Below, in pieces: positions 1 through 9,083 of a stretch of 64,000 nucleotides of DNA (positions are counted from its first letter, which is position 1; every line of letters starts with the position of its first letter). The DNA is from Catonella sp963545085. Its GTDB lineage: Bacteria; Bacillota; Clostridia; Lachnospirales; Lachnospiraceae. The translations under genes and the position numbers were made by a program. The stretch covers positions 15,970-79,969 of the forward strand of contig CAUUHV010000005.1 of NCBI GenBank assembly GCA_963545085.1, written 5' to 3'. Under the pieces are notes generated by a model. The model searched no databases. It saw nothing but the letters and a program-made list of their open reading frames with translations, and had not been told where the DNA came from.

Positions 1-2
1 TA

Positions 3-785
3 GCAAAGAAGCTTTCGGGACTTTTGATATGTCTTTTTAAAGTTGCCGGAGAAATCTCTATAAGACGGAATATGGATAACGGAAACCTTATGTGCACGGT
101 GGCTATAAAAGGAAAGACGGCTAAAACCTTGCTTGAGGTGACAAAGCTTTTAACGGCTGACGGAGATATAAAGGAGGAGCTTTCTCTCATTTCAAATCTT
201 ATTGTGCAAAATTCATGCTGTAAAAAGGCATTTATAAGAGGGGCATTTATGGCGGCGGGCTCGATAGGAGATCCGAATAAGGCATATCATTTTGAAATTG
301 TTGCAGGAAGTGAAGATAAGGCATGGCAGCTTTCTGAAATTTTAAATTCTTTGGGATTGAATACAAGGGTGGTGAAAAGGAAAAAATATTATCCGGTATA
401 TCTTAAAGAAGGAGATCGGCTTGTGGATTTATTGGGCTTTATGGGCGCAAACCTTTCTCTGATGGAATTTGAAAACATACGAATACTCAGAGGCGTAAGA
501 AATAATGTAAATCGCGGTGTAAACTGTGAGACGGCAAATTTGAAAAAGACAGCTGACGCTGCGGCGAAGCAGCTTGACGACATAGAATATTTAAAAAACA
601 GGAATGAGCTTGAAAAACTTTCGGACGGGCTTAGAGAGCTTGCGGAGCTTAGAATTGCGAATACCGAAATGACTCTTAAAGAATTGGGTATGCTTTTAGA
701 TCCTCCTTTAGGTAAATCCGGAGTAAACCACAGACTTAATAAGATAAGTCGGATTGCGGAGGAGATGAGAGAGAGGAAGGACTGA
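3..785 (+). CDS. whiA: WhiA-type DNA-binding regulator, 5' end cut by window edge
   Basis: The reading frame is open from base 3, so the gene starts left of the window; about 260 residues remain of a family that is usually a little over 300. WhiA combines a LAGLIDADG homing-endonuclease-like fold (no nuclease activity) with a C-terminal helix-turn-helix and acts in division, sporulation and chromosome organisation of Gram-positive bacteria. The visible part holds the LAGLIDADG-like core, with GAFMAAGSIGDPNKAYH near its start, and the diagnostic C-terminal stretch with LGKSGVNHRL. In related Clostridia whiA usually follows rapZ and yvcK and lies close to dnaE and pfkA; here a carbohydrate block separates it from dnaE. 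A TTG at 24 is internal, not the true start. The identification is firm. Confidence 0.93.
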   Translation, partial: AKKLSGLLICLFKVAGEISIRRNMDNGNLMCTVAIKGKTAKTLLEVTKLLTADGDIKEELSLISNLIVQNSCCKKAFIRGAFMAAGSIGDPNKAYHFEIVAGSEDKAWQLSEILNSLGLNTRVVKRKKYYPVYLKEGDRLVDLLGFMGANLSLMEFENIRILRGVRNNVNRGVNCETANLKKTADAAAKQLDDIEYLKNRNELEKLSDGLRELAELRIANTEMTLKELGMLLDPPLGKSGVNHRLNKISRIAEEMRERKD

Positions 786-787
786 TA

Positions 788-1126
788 ATGCATACAAAAG
801 AACTGTATTTACCGAGACTGATTTCAGACGGAATGGTGCTTCAATGTGACAGAGAAACACATATCTGGGGCCGGAGCGCGCCGAAGAAAGAGATTGTTAT
901 TTACTTAACGGACGGTAATGAGGTTGAGATATCGGAAAAACTCATCTGTTTTGCGGGAGAGGACGGAAGATGGGACTGTACGCTGCCGTCTATGCCGGCA
1001 TGCACAAAGGTTTCTATGAAAATTACCACAGGAAACAATTACGCTACAAGGTGGCAGAGAAAGGCGGAGTACCAGTATCAGCATGAGGCTGTCTGCAAAG
1101 CTGTCCGCTCGGGTTGGTCTAAGTAA
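788..1126 (+). pseudogene. Remnant: N-terminus of sialate O-acetylesterase-like protein
   Basis: The first ~85 codons match the start of SGNH-type sialate (9-O-acetyl) esterases: LPRLISDGMVLQ, a tryptophan-glycine turn (HIWG), and GEDGRWDCTLP. The family then continues with the catalytic block containing GQSNME and runs to 450-650 residues; none of that is present. After about residue 85 the translation turns into low-quality sequence (ATRWQRKAEYQYQH) and stops at TAA 1124-1126. A ribosome site (AGGAAGG) precedes the ATG, which lies 2 bases after the whiA stop. It reads as the 5' stump of a deleted esterase gene fused to foreign sequence. A functional 112-residue protein seems unlikely but is not excluded. 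Confidence 0.6.
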
Positions 1127-1738
1127 AAAATCGGCTCGCATATTGTAAGAAACCATGAGATTTATGACTGCGGACAAAACAGGATTGTAGGCCACATGAG
1201 CTGTATTTTCAGTGAGATAAAAGACAATCATATTTTCATAGGAGGAAAAGAAGTGCCGGAAGAGAACGCCTTTACGGGTACCGAAGGTTATGAGGGAGTT
1301 TCGGCGTCTTATGAAGAATATATAGACAGGTTGATTGAAGCGGGTACGGACAGAGATCATGAGAGGTATTTTGAGATAGAGCAGCCTGCATATATAGACG
1401 GAAATATTTATTTAAAAGGAGCAAAGGGCGTAAGTCTTGAAAAGAACCGTATGATGATTGACGGCGACCTGAAGTTTGATATAGAGGAAGAGGGAGAGTC
1501 CGTATATCTTAGAATGAATCTGCCTGAAGATATATCGGATTTGGCTACAAAAATCATTACAACGGAGATTTTGGGAAGCGTAAGGCTTGTCGATGCTCTA
1601 TATGAAAATCCGGACGGAACTCCGTATAGACTGGATAAGGATATGACGGGGAAAATTCATCAGAAAAGCCCTAAGGCGGGACCTTTGGAAGAGCTTAATA
1701 AAGGTGAAAACAGGATTTTGATTTGGAAGAAGAAATAA
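1127..1738 (+). pseudogene. Remnant: right-handed parallel beta-helix protein (glycan-active type)
   Basis: The same frame as the preceding stump reopens after TAA 1124-1126 and reads GSHIVRNHEIYDCGQNRIVG and then FSEIKDNHI. This is a pair of beta-helix coils typical of large clostridial beta-helix proteins in carbohydrate loci. It then jumps to a C-terminal domain (DRDHERYFEIEQPAYIDGN, followed by LPEDISDLATKIITTEILG and NPDGTPYRLDKD) that normally closes such proteins. The coils expected between these parts are missing, and the only ATG (1196) lies in the middle of a coil. So both the 5' part and an internal segment appear to have been lost. The frame from 1196 could still give a 180-residue product, but no ribosome site precedes it. 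Confidence 0.55.
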
Positions 1739-1766
1739 CAAAGTAAAAAAAGGCGCGGTGTAAAAA

Positions 1767-4700
1767 ATGAAATATGTATTTGACGGAAATTGGAAATTTT
1801 TGGAAATGCCGGTGGACACTTCTTTCGAGAAAGCAATGGAAAATCTTGAAAGTTTCATGCCTGTAGACGTTCCGCATGACTGGCTTATTTATGACTCTAC
1901 GGAGCTTTACCGTGACGGAACGGGCTTTTACTATAAGGAATTCGTTTGGACGGATACAGATAGAAAAGCTTTTTTAACCTTTGACGGTATATATATGGAC
2001 AGCCGTATATATGTAAACGGGAAAGAAGCGGGGGTCTGCAAGTACGGCTATACCACATTTACACTTGATATCACCGGATTTCTTAAAGAAGGCGTGAATA
2101 AGATAGCGGTTTCCGCGCTTTTTAAGGCTCCGAACAGCCGTTGGTACTCCGGAGCGGGTATATATCGCCATGTTTGGCTTCATATTAAGGAAAATACCTT
2201 TATTCCGGAAAACGGGATTTATGTGAGCACTGAGGAGACGGAGAAAGGATTTAAGCTTTATGTCGATACGCTTATTAAAGGAGAAGCTCCTGAAGAAGCG
2301 GAGATAGAGCTTGAACTTTTTAATCAGGAGAGAGAAAGAATAGAGCTGTTTGAGCCGCGTGCGATACGAAAAGAAACACCCGAAGGAATCCGTTCGGACG
2401 GATGTTACTTATGTAAAAATGTTAAAAGATGGAGTCCGGAAGAACCGTACTTATATACTTTATCAGTAAGGTTAAAATTAAACGAAGCGGTTTTACAGGA
2501 AGAAAAAATCCGTATAGGCTTCAGGACGGCGGAATTTAACCCTGAAAAAGGATTTTTCTTAAACCATAAATATATGAAACTTCAGGGAGTATGCGAGCAT
2601 TTTGATTTGGGAGCTTTGGGAAGCGCTTTTAATACGGACGCTCTTCGCCGCAGGTTTATCATATTAAAGGATATGGGCGTAAACGCAATACGCTGCTCAC
2701 ACGGCATGGCATCGCCCGAGTTTATCGATTTGGCGGATGAGATCGGATTTTTAATCATTTCCGAAGCCTTCGATATGTGGGAACGTTCAAAGACTCCTTA
2801 TGATTACGCAAGATTTTTTCCGGAATGGAAAGAATGGGATGTGGAGCGTTGGATATGTAGGGACAGAAATCATCCGAGCGTGATTCTGTGGAGTATAGGA
2901 AATGAAATCTACGATACCCATGCGGATGCCGAAAGAGGTCCGCTTTTAACCGGACAGTTAAAAGGCTTGGTGGAAAAATGGGATTATCGCTATAACGGAC
3001 GCGCGACTATAGCATCAAACTATATGCCTTGGGAAAATGCCGGAATATGCGCGGATATTGTGGGAATAGCGGGCTATAATTACGATGAAAAACATTATGA
3101 AAAACATCATAAGGAACATCCGGAAAGAGTCATATACGGAAGCGAAACCTCGTCGATTGTAGCAAGCAGAGGAATTTACCATTTTCCCCTGTCGGCATCT
3201 ATTCTTTCGGATGATGACGGTCAGTGCTCCGCGCTCGGGAACAGTCCTACAAGCTGGGGAGCTAAGAGCATGGAGGACTGCGTAACGGTTGACAGGGATA
3301 TACCGTGGTCGCTCGGGCAATTTATCTGGACGGGCTTCGATTACCTCGGTGAGCCTACGCCGTATCACTCGAAAAATTCCTATTTCGGGCAGTCGGACAC
3401 GGCAGGTTTTCCTAAGGATTCATACTACGTATGGAAATCGGCTTGGACGGATTATAAGAAAAAACCTATGATACATATTTTTCCGTACTGGGATTTTAAC
3501 CCGGGGCAGCTTGTCGATGTAAGAGTTTGTTCGAACGTTCCGGAGGTGGAGCTGTTTTTAAACGGAAGAAGTCTCGGCAAAAAAACGCTTAACAGGGCCC
3601 CGGGAAGCGGAAAAAGGATTATAGCCGATTACAGGGTTCCTTATGAGAAGGGGGTTTTGCGGGCGGAAGCTTACTCCGAAACGGGAGAGATTGTCGAGAC
3701 GGCTGAAAGACATTCTTTCGGAGATTCAGCAAAAATATGTTTGAAGGCTGATAAAAGAATTATTCACGCGGGCGCGGAGGAGCTTATTTTTGTGGAAATA
3801 AGCACGGAAGATATGGAAGGAAATCCCGTAGAAAATGCAGTAGACAGAGTGTTTGTGGATGTGTCCGGCGCAGGCAGGCTCGTAGGCCTTGATAACGGTG
3901 ACAGCACGGACTATGACAGTATGAAAGGCGTAAGCAAACGGTTATTTTCGGGTAAATTATTGGCGGTAATAGCGCCTGCGGGCAGTGTCGGAGAAATTCA
4001 TGTAAAAGTGAGCGGACGGGGGCTTGAAGCGGCGGAAGCGAAGTTTACCTGTGAGAAGGGCGCCTTACCTCCTTTATATAACGAGAAGATAAGTCATACA
4101 GAAAAAAATAAAGAAAGAAATATTGTGTCAGGAAAAGAATCCGAAATTCCTGTAAGGCGAATTACGATTGAAGCGGAGGACGGACAGGTATTCTCTAAAG
4201 AACAAACTGTTCTTTACGCCAATATAAAAGTATTTCCGGCTGAAGCTACGGATAAAGAGGTTGAATTCAGGGCTGTGGACAATTCGGGAAATACCGGCAA
4301 TCTTGTAACGCTAAGTGCAAAAGACGGCAGGGTGAAAATGACCGCCTTGGGTGACGGTGAATTCCGTTTGCGAGCGACTTCAAAGAGCGGAACCGAAAAT
4401 ATCCGTATTGTTTCGGAGCTTGAATATCGCATAGAGGGACTCGGTACCGCCTATAAGAATCCTTATGATTTTATAGCCGGGAGTATGTATTCCTCGTGCG
4501 AAGGCGAAGTGTCAAACGGGAATGAAAGAGGTGTCGCCACGGCGAGGGACGGAATAACAAGAGTGACATATTCAGGACTTGATTTCGGGGAAATAGGCTC
4601 CGATGAAATTACGATTCCGATTTTTACGCTTACAAGAGAGCCTTATCCTATTGAGATTTGGGAGGGAATTCCCGGCAGAGAGGGAGCTGAGCTTCTTATC

Positions 4701-5210
4701 AAAGCCGTTTACCAAAAGGAAAGCCGGTATAATGTCTATCAACATGAAACATGGAAGCTTAAAAGGCGTATAAAAAGAAATACTGAAATAAGTTTTGTAG
4801 CACATGCAAAGATGCATATCAAGGGATTTTCTTTCAGGAAATATGAAAAGTCCGAGCTTCGTCTTTTTGCCGTCGAAGCGGATATGATTTACGGGGATTC
4901 TTACAGGATATGCGAGAACAGTGTGAAAGGTATCGGAAATAACGTTTCCCTTATTTTTAAAGATATGAATTTTGGAGAAGACGGTATTAGCGGAATCCGT
5001 ATTCTCGGAAAAAGCGGACTTAAAAAGAACACGATTCATATTAAATTTTCGGACGGAGAAAAGGAAGAAAGAGAAATAATAGAGTTTGCCGGAGCCTGCG
5101 AGTGGACAGAGCGGGAATTTGAGCTTTCGACTCGTAGGGGTACGTGGGAAGTGACATTTATCTTCCTGCCGGGAAGTGATTTTGATTTTAAATGGTTTGA
5201 ATTTTTTTAA
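1767..5210 (+). CDS. Large GH2-family glycosidase (beta-galactosidase type) with DUF4982 and C-terminal beta-sandwich modules
   Basis: A 1147-residue retaining exo-glycosidase. Order: jelly-roll sugar-binding domain (about 1-160, with VPHDW and WYSGAGIYRHVWL), Ig-like domain, TIM barrel (about 270-570), DUF4982-type domain (VELFLNGRSLG), Ig-like segment (LVGLDNGDSTDY), then a long tail resembling galactose-binding modules. The acid/base is Glu380 (WSIGNE); the nucleophile is probably Glu460 (YGSETSS). There is no signal peptide, so it probably acts in the cytoplasm on imported oligosaccharides. The start is weakly marked by a purine-rich GGCG 11 bases upstream. It follows two gene remnants and precedes dnaE, so it is the only intact enzyme of this small block. 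DUF4982 is common in beta-galactosidases of this kind; beta-glucuronidase or another beta-glycosidase cannot be excluded. Confidence 0.85.
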   Translation: MKYVFDGNWKFLEMPVDTSFEKAMENLESFMPVDVPHDWLIYDSTELYRDGTGFYYKEFVWTDTDRKAFLTFDGIYMDSRIYVNGKEAGVCKYGYTTFTLDITGFLKEGVNKIAVSALFKAPNSRWYSGAGIYRHVWLHIKENTFIPENGIYVSTEETEKGFKLYVDTLIKGEAPEEAEIELELFNQERERIELFEPRAIRKETPEGIRSDGCYLCKNVKRWSPEEPYLYTLSVRLKLNEAVLQEEKIRIGFRTAEFNPEKGFFLNHKYMKLQGVCEHFDLGALGSAFNTDALRRRFIILKDMGVNAIRCSHGMASPEFIDLADEIGFLIISEAFDMWERSKTPYDYARFFPEWKEWDVERWICRDRNHPSVILWSIGNEIYDTHADAERGPLLTGQLKGLVEKWDYRYNGRATIASNYMPWENAGICADIVGIAGYNYDEKHYEKHHKEHPERVIYGSETSSIVASRGIYHFPLSASILSDDDGQCSALGNSPTSWGAKSMEDCVTVDRDIPWSLGQFIWTGFDYLGEPTPYHSKNSYFGQSDTAGFPKDSYYVWKSAWTDYKKKPMIHIFPYWDFNPGQLVDVRVCSNVPEVELFLNGRSLGKKTLNRAPGSGKRIIADYRVPYEKGVLRAEAYSETGEIVETAERHSFGDSAKICLKADKRIIHAGAEELIFVEISTEDMEGNPVENAVDRVFVDVSGAGRLVGLDNGDSTDYDSMKGVSKRLFSGKLLAVIAPAGSVGEIHVKVSGRGLEAAEAKFTCEKGALPPLYNEKISHTEKNKERNIVSGKESEIPVRRITIEAEDGQVFSKEQTVLYANIKVFPAEATDKEVEFRAVDNSGNTGNLVTLSAKDGRVKMTALGDGEFRLRATSKSGTENIRIVSELEYRIEGLGTAYKNPYDFIAGSMYSSCEGEVSNGNERGVATARDGITRVTYSGLDFGEIGSDEITIPIFTLTREPYPIEIWEGIPGREGAELLIKAVYQKESRYNVYQHETWKLKRRIKRNTEISFVAHAKMHIKGFSFRKYEKSELRLFAVEADMIYGDSYRICENSVKGIGNNVSLIFKDMNFGEDGISGIRILGKSGLKKNTIHIKFSDGEKEEREIIEFAGACEWTEREFELSTRRGTWEVTFIFLPGSDFDFKWFEFF

Positions 5211-5530
5211 TAAGAATTGTCAATTCCGTTTACCGCAATGAAGTTTGAGCGGAGCATTGATATGGATAAATTTGGCAAGTCGGATAAAAAACTGAGAAGG
5301 ATTCCTGATATTTAAAAGCCGGAAGCTGTCACGGAGGCTTCTATGGTAATCAAGCTTACAGCTGCCCCTTGTATCTTTGAGGCAGCTGTTTTACAATGTA
5401 AAAACAGACAGAATTATAATTTGATAAAAGTATCAAGTAGTCGCGCAGTTGTATACCGAAAATATTTTATACCGCTGTATCAATTCAGGTTTGGGTTAAT
5501 ATACAAAGCAACATTTCAGAAAGGACCGCG
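5211..5530. other. Intergenic region between the GH2 gene and dnaE
   Basis: No convincing gene is present. An open frame starting at 5343 runs into dnaE in another phase and resembles nothing. The region holds one clear stem-loop (5358-5392, listed separately) and a weak promoter candidate with TATAAT at 5415-5420 and TACAAT 17 bases upstream. It also has two copies of TATACCG about 20 bases apart (near 5453 and 5469) of unknown meaning. The dnaE start at 5531 has only a poor ribosome site (AAAGGACCGCG). Confidence 0.4.
5358..5392 (+). terminator. Stem-loop with short T-run after the GH2 gene
   Basis: The arms ACAGCTGCC (5358-5366) and GGCAGCTGT (5381-5389) pair perfectly over 9 bp around a 14-base loop and are followed by T-rich sequence. 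It is a plausible intrinsic terminator for the GH2 transcript, though the T-run is short (TTTT). Confidence 0.5.
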
Positions 5531-8500
5531 ATGGGATTTACACATCTTCATTTACATACGGAATACAGCCTTCTTGACAGCTCAAGCAAGATATCGGAGC
5601 TTGTGGAGAGGGTAAAGGAGCTTGGAATGACGTCGTGCGCCATAACCGATCACGGGGTCATGTACGGAGTTATAGATTTTTACAGAGCATGCAAAAATGC
5701 AGGTATTAAACCGATAATAGGCTGTGAGGTTTATGTGGCGCCCGGCTCAAGATTTGACAGGACACCGGGGACAGGGGCGGAGAGGTATAATCACCTTGTA
5801 CTGCTTGCAGAAAATAATACGGGCTATAAAAATCTTGTAAAACTTGTTTCAAGAGGATTTACGGAGGGATTTTATTATAAGCCGAGGGTGGATTACGAGC
5901 TTCTTACGGAATTTCATGAGGGCATAATAGCAACTTCCGCCTGCCTTGCGGGGATTGTGGCTACAAAGCTTAGAAACGGGCTTTATGACGAGGCGAAGGA
6001 GGAGGCTTTAAGGTTAAGGGATGTTTTCGGAGACGGGAATTTTTTCTTAGAGCTTCAAGATCACGGGCTGAGTGAACAGAAATATGTAAATCAGGGGATT
6101 TTAAGGATAAGTTCGGAAACGGGAATCCCTCTTATAGCAAGTAACGACTGTCATTATATATATGCGAACGACGCTCCGGCTCATGACATTTTGCTCTGCA
6201 TTCAGACACAGAAAAAGGTGACGGATGAAGACAGAATGAGATATGAAGGCGGTCAGTATTACATAAAATCACCGGAGGAAATGAAAGAGCTTTTTCATTA
6301 TATTCCGGAAGCGATAGAAAACACGGAAGAAATCGCTAAGCGTTGTAATGTGGAAATAGAGTTCGGAAAATACCATCTGCCGGAATATCCGGTGCCTGAG
6401 AGCTATACGGCAAGAGAATATTTAAATAAGCTGTGCGCGGAAGGCTTCAAAAAAAGATATGAGGAAAAGCTTCCTGAAGGCACAAGCAGGGAGGAGCTTT
6501 TAAAGAGACTTGATTATGAGCTTAATACGATAGACAGTATGGGCTTTGTCGATTATTTTCTTATAGTATGGGATTATGTGAATTTCGCGAAGAAAAACGG
6601 GATCGCGGTAGGACCCGGCAGAGGTTCGGCGGCGGGCAGCATAGTTTCCTACTGCCTCGGAATAACGGACATAGACCCTATAAGCTATAATCTCCTTTTT
6701 GAGAGGTTTTTAAATCCGGAACGCCTAACCATGCCGGATATAGATATTGATTTCTGTGTCCTTAGGAGGCAGGAGGTTATCGACTATGTTACGGAAAAGT
6801 ACGGCAGAGAAAGAGTTGTGCAAATTGTAACCTTCGGAACTATGGCTGCGAAAATGGTTATAAGAGATGTGGGAAGGGTGCTTGATTTGCCTTACAGCTA
6901 CTGCGACAAGGTAGCCAAGATGATACCGTTTGAGCTTAAGATGACAATAGATAAAGCGCTTGATAAAAATCCGGACTTTAAGAAACTGTACGAGGAAGAC
7001 GAACAGGCAAGGTATTTAATAGACATGTCAAGGAGACTTGAGGGGCTTCCGAGACATACCTCAATCCACGCGGCGGGAGTGGTTATAAGTAAAAGGGCTG
7101 TAGAGGAATATGTGCCGCTCTCTGTAGGAAGCGACGGAGCCGTTACCACACAGTACACTATGGTAACTCTTGAAGAATTGGGACTTTTGAAAATGGATTT
7201 TTTAGGTCTCAGAAACCTTACTGTGATTCAAAAAACCGTTGATATAATAAATAAGAACAAAGAGAAAAACGGTGAAGAGCCGTTTGACATAAATTCCGCG
7301 GATATGGATGATGAAAATGTCTTTGATATGATAGGTGAAGGCAAAACGGAGGGGGTTTTCCAGCTTGAAAGCTCCGGAATGAAAGAGTTTATGAAGGAGC
7401 TTAAGCCGGATAATCTTGAAGATGTGATTGCCGGTATTTCACTTTACAGACCCGGACCCATGGACTTCATCCCTAAATACATAGAAGGAAAGAAAAACGC
7501 GGCAACCATAACCTATGACTGCAAAGAGCTTGAGCCTATACTTAAAGCGACTCACGGCTGTATAGTGTATCAGGAGCAGGTAATGCAAATTGTAAGGGAT
7601 CTTGCGGGATATAGCTACGGAAGAAGCGACCTTTTAAGGCGAGCCATGTCAAAGAAAAAAGCCGCTGTAATGAAAGAAGAAAAGGAAAATTTCGTTTACG
7701 GTAATAAGGAACAGGGTATTCCCGGATGCCTGTCAAGGGGAGTGTCTGAAAAGGTGGCGAGCAAAATTTATGACGAAATGCTCGACTTCGCGAACTATGC
7801 CTTCAACCGTTCCCATGCGGCGGCTTACGCGGTAATAACCTATCAGACGGCGTACTTAAAATATTATTATACCAAGGAATATATGGCGGCTCTTTTAACC
7901 TCGGTGCTTACAAATATTAAAAAAATCGCCGAATATGTCGATACCTGTCGAAAAATGGGAATAACCGTTCTTTCTCCGGATATAAATGAAGGAGAGTCGG
8001 GTTTTTCCGTTTCAGCAGAAGGTGTAAGATACGGGCTTTCCGCCATTAAGGGTCTTGGAGGAGCCGTTGTTGAGCAAGTTCTTGCGGAAAGAAGAAGAGG
8101 CGGTTCATTTCGCTCGCTCTCAAATATGATAGAGAGATTTGCAAACGGAGAGCTTAATAAGAGGAGCATGGAGGGACTTATAAAATCCGGGGCGCTCGAC
8201 TGCCTTCCCGGCACACGAAAAGAGAAGATGAGCGTATATGCGTCGATGATGGACTCGGTTTCTCATGAAAAGCGCAACAAAATGGCGGGTCAGATGAGTT
8301 TTTTCGACCTTAAACCGGAAGCGTCGGAAATGTTTGAGGTGAAGCTGCCGGTGCTCGGCGAATTTGAAAAAGAGGATCTGCTTAACTTTGAAAAGGAAAT
8401 GCTCGGTATTTATATAAACGGGCATCCTCTTGAAAATTACAGAAAAATTTTAGATAAAAACTGTACCGCGTTCTCCACAGACTTTATGCTTGATGAGGAA

Positions 8501-9037
8501 AGCGGGAATGTAAAGGTGAGAAACGGAGAGCTTTACAGAATAGGCGGTATAGCCGAAACGGTTTCAATAAAATTAACAAGAAAAGATGACAGAATGGCAT
8601 TTATAACCCTTGAGGATATTATGGGAAATGTGGAGGTTATAGTATTTCCGAGAGATTTTGAAAAATATTCGGGAATTATTTCCGAGGGAAGAAAATTTGT
8701 GATAGAAGGAAGAGCGCAGGTTGAGGAAGATAGGGATGCCAAGCTTATTGCCGGCAGGATAATTCCCTTTGAGGATATTAAGAAGGAGCTTTGGATTCAA
8801 TTCGCGAATAAAAAAGAGCTTGCAGAAAAAGAAGAGGAGCTTTTAGATGTAATAAAAAATTTTAAAGGACAGGACAATTTAGTCATCTATTGCAGAGAAG
8901 AGATGCAGAGAAAGTTTTTTTCGGGTGGAGGAATTTTCATATCGCCGGAGTTGACGGATGTCATGTACAAAAGGTTCGGCGAAGATAACGTAAAAATTGT
9001 AGTAAAGAGCATTGAAGAAAGACACAAAATGTATTAG
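5531..9037 (+). CDS. dnaE: DNA polymerase III alpha subunit, DnaE type
   Basis: A 1168-residue replicative polymerase subunit. The PHP domain opens the protein (FTHLHLHTEYSLLD, AITDHGVMYG). The polymerase core has GPGRGSAAGS and the catalytic aspartates Asp403 and Asp405 in MPDIDIDFC. The finger region contains YRPGPMDFIPKY and FNRSHAAAYA. Helix-hairpin-helix and OB-fold (FITLEDIMGNVEV) segments follow. The PHP at the N-terminus and the absence of a 3'-5' exonuclease domain separate it from PolC. Firmicutes usually have both, with DnaE extending primers or acting in repair and PolC as the main replicase. It is followed 46 bp later by pfkA, a gene order common in Clostridia. Length and motifs are complete. 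Confidence 0.97.
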   Translation: MGFTHLHLHTEYSLLDSSSKISELVERVKELGMTSCAITDHGVMYGVIDFYRACKNAGIKPIIGCEVYVAPGSRFDRTPGTGAERYNHLVLLAENNTGYKNLVKLVSRGFTEGFYYKPRVDYELLTEFHEGIIATSACLAGIVATKLRNGLYDEAKEEALRLRDVFGDGNFFLELQDHGLSEQKYVNQGILRISSETGIPLIASNDCHYIYANDAPAHDILLCIQTQKKVTDEDRMRYEGGQYYIKSPEEMKELFHYIPEAIENTEEIAKRCNVEIEFGKYHLPEYPVPESYTAREYLNKLCAEGFKKRYEEKLPEGTSREELLKRLDYELNTIDSMGFVDYFLIVWDYVNFAKKNGIAVGPGRGSAAGSIVSYCLGITDIDPISYNLLFERFLNPERLTMPDIDIDFCVLRRQEVIDYVTEKYGRERVVQIVTFGTMAAKMVIRDVGRVLDLPYSYCDKVAKMIPFELKMTIDKALDKNPDFKKLYEEDEQARYLIDMSRRLEGLPRHTSIHAAGVVISKRAVEEYVPLSVGSDGAVTTQYTMVTLEELGLLKMDFLGLRNLTVIQKTVDIINKNKEKNGEEPFDINSADMDDENVFDMIGEGKTEGVFQLESSGMKEFMKELKPDNLEDVIAGISLYRPGPMDFIPKYIEGKKNAATITYDCKELEPILKATHGCIVYQEQVMQIVRDLAGYSYGRSDLLRRAMSKKKAAVMKEEKENFVYGNKEQGIPGCLSRGVSEKVASKIYDEMLDFANYAFNRSHAAAYAVITYQTAYLKYYYTKEYMAALLTSVLTNIKKIAEYVDTCRKMGITVLSPDINEGESGFSVSAEGVRYGLSAIKGLGGAVVEQVLAERRRGGSFRSLSNMIERFANGELNKRSMEGLIKSGALDCLPGTRKEKMSVYASMMDSVSHEKRNKMAGQMSFFDLKPEASEMFEVKLPVLGEFEKEDLLNFEKEMLGIYINGHPLENYRKILDKNCTAFSTDFMLDEESGNVKVRNGELYRIGGIAETVSIKLTRKDDRMAFITLEDIMGNVEVIVFPRDFEKYSGIISEGRKFVIEGRAQVEEDRDAKLIAGRIIPFEDIKKELWIQFANKKELAEKEEELLDVIKNFKGQDNLVIYCREEMQRKFFSGGGIFISPELTDVMYKRFGEDNVKIVVKSIEERHKMY

Positions 9038-9083
9038 AATTGCTGTAGCGTTTAAGCTGACTGACATACGGAGGGATAATATA

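Noticed and set aside
5343..5615. Open frame overlapping the dnaE start
   Set aside because: No ribosome site, composition unlike a protein, and it covers the strongly supported dnaE N-terminus in another phase.
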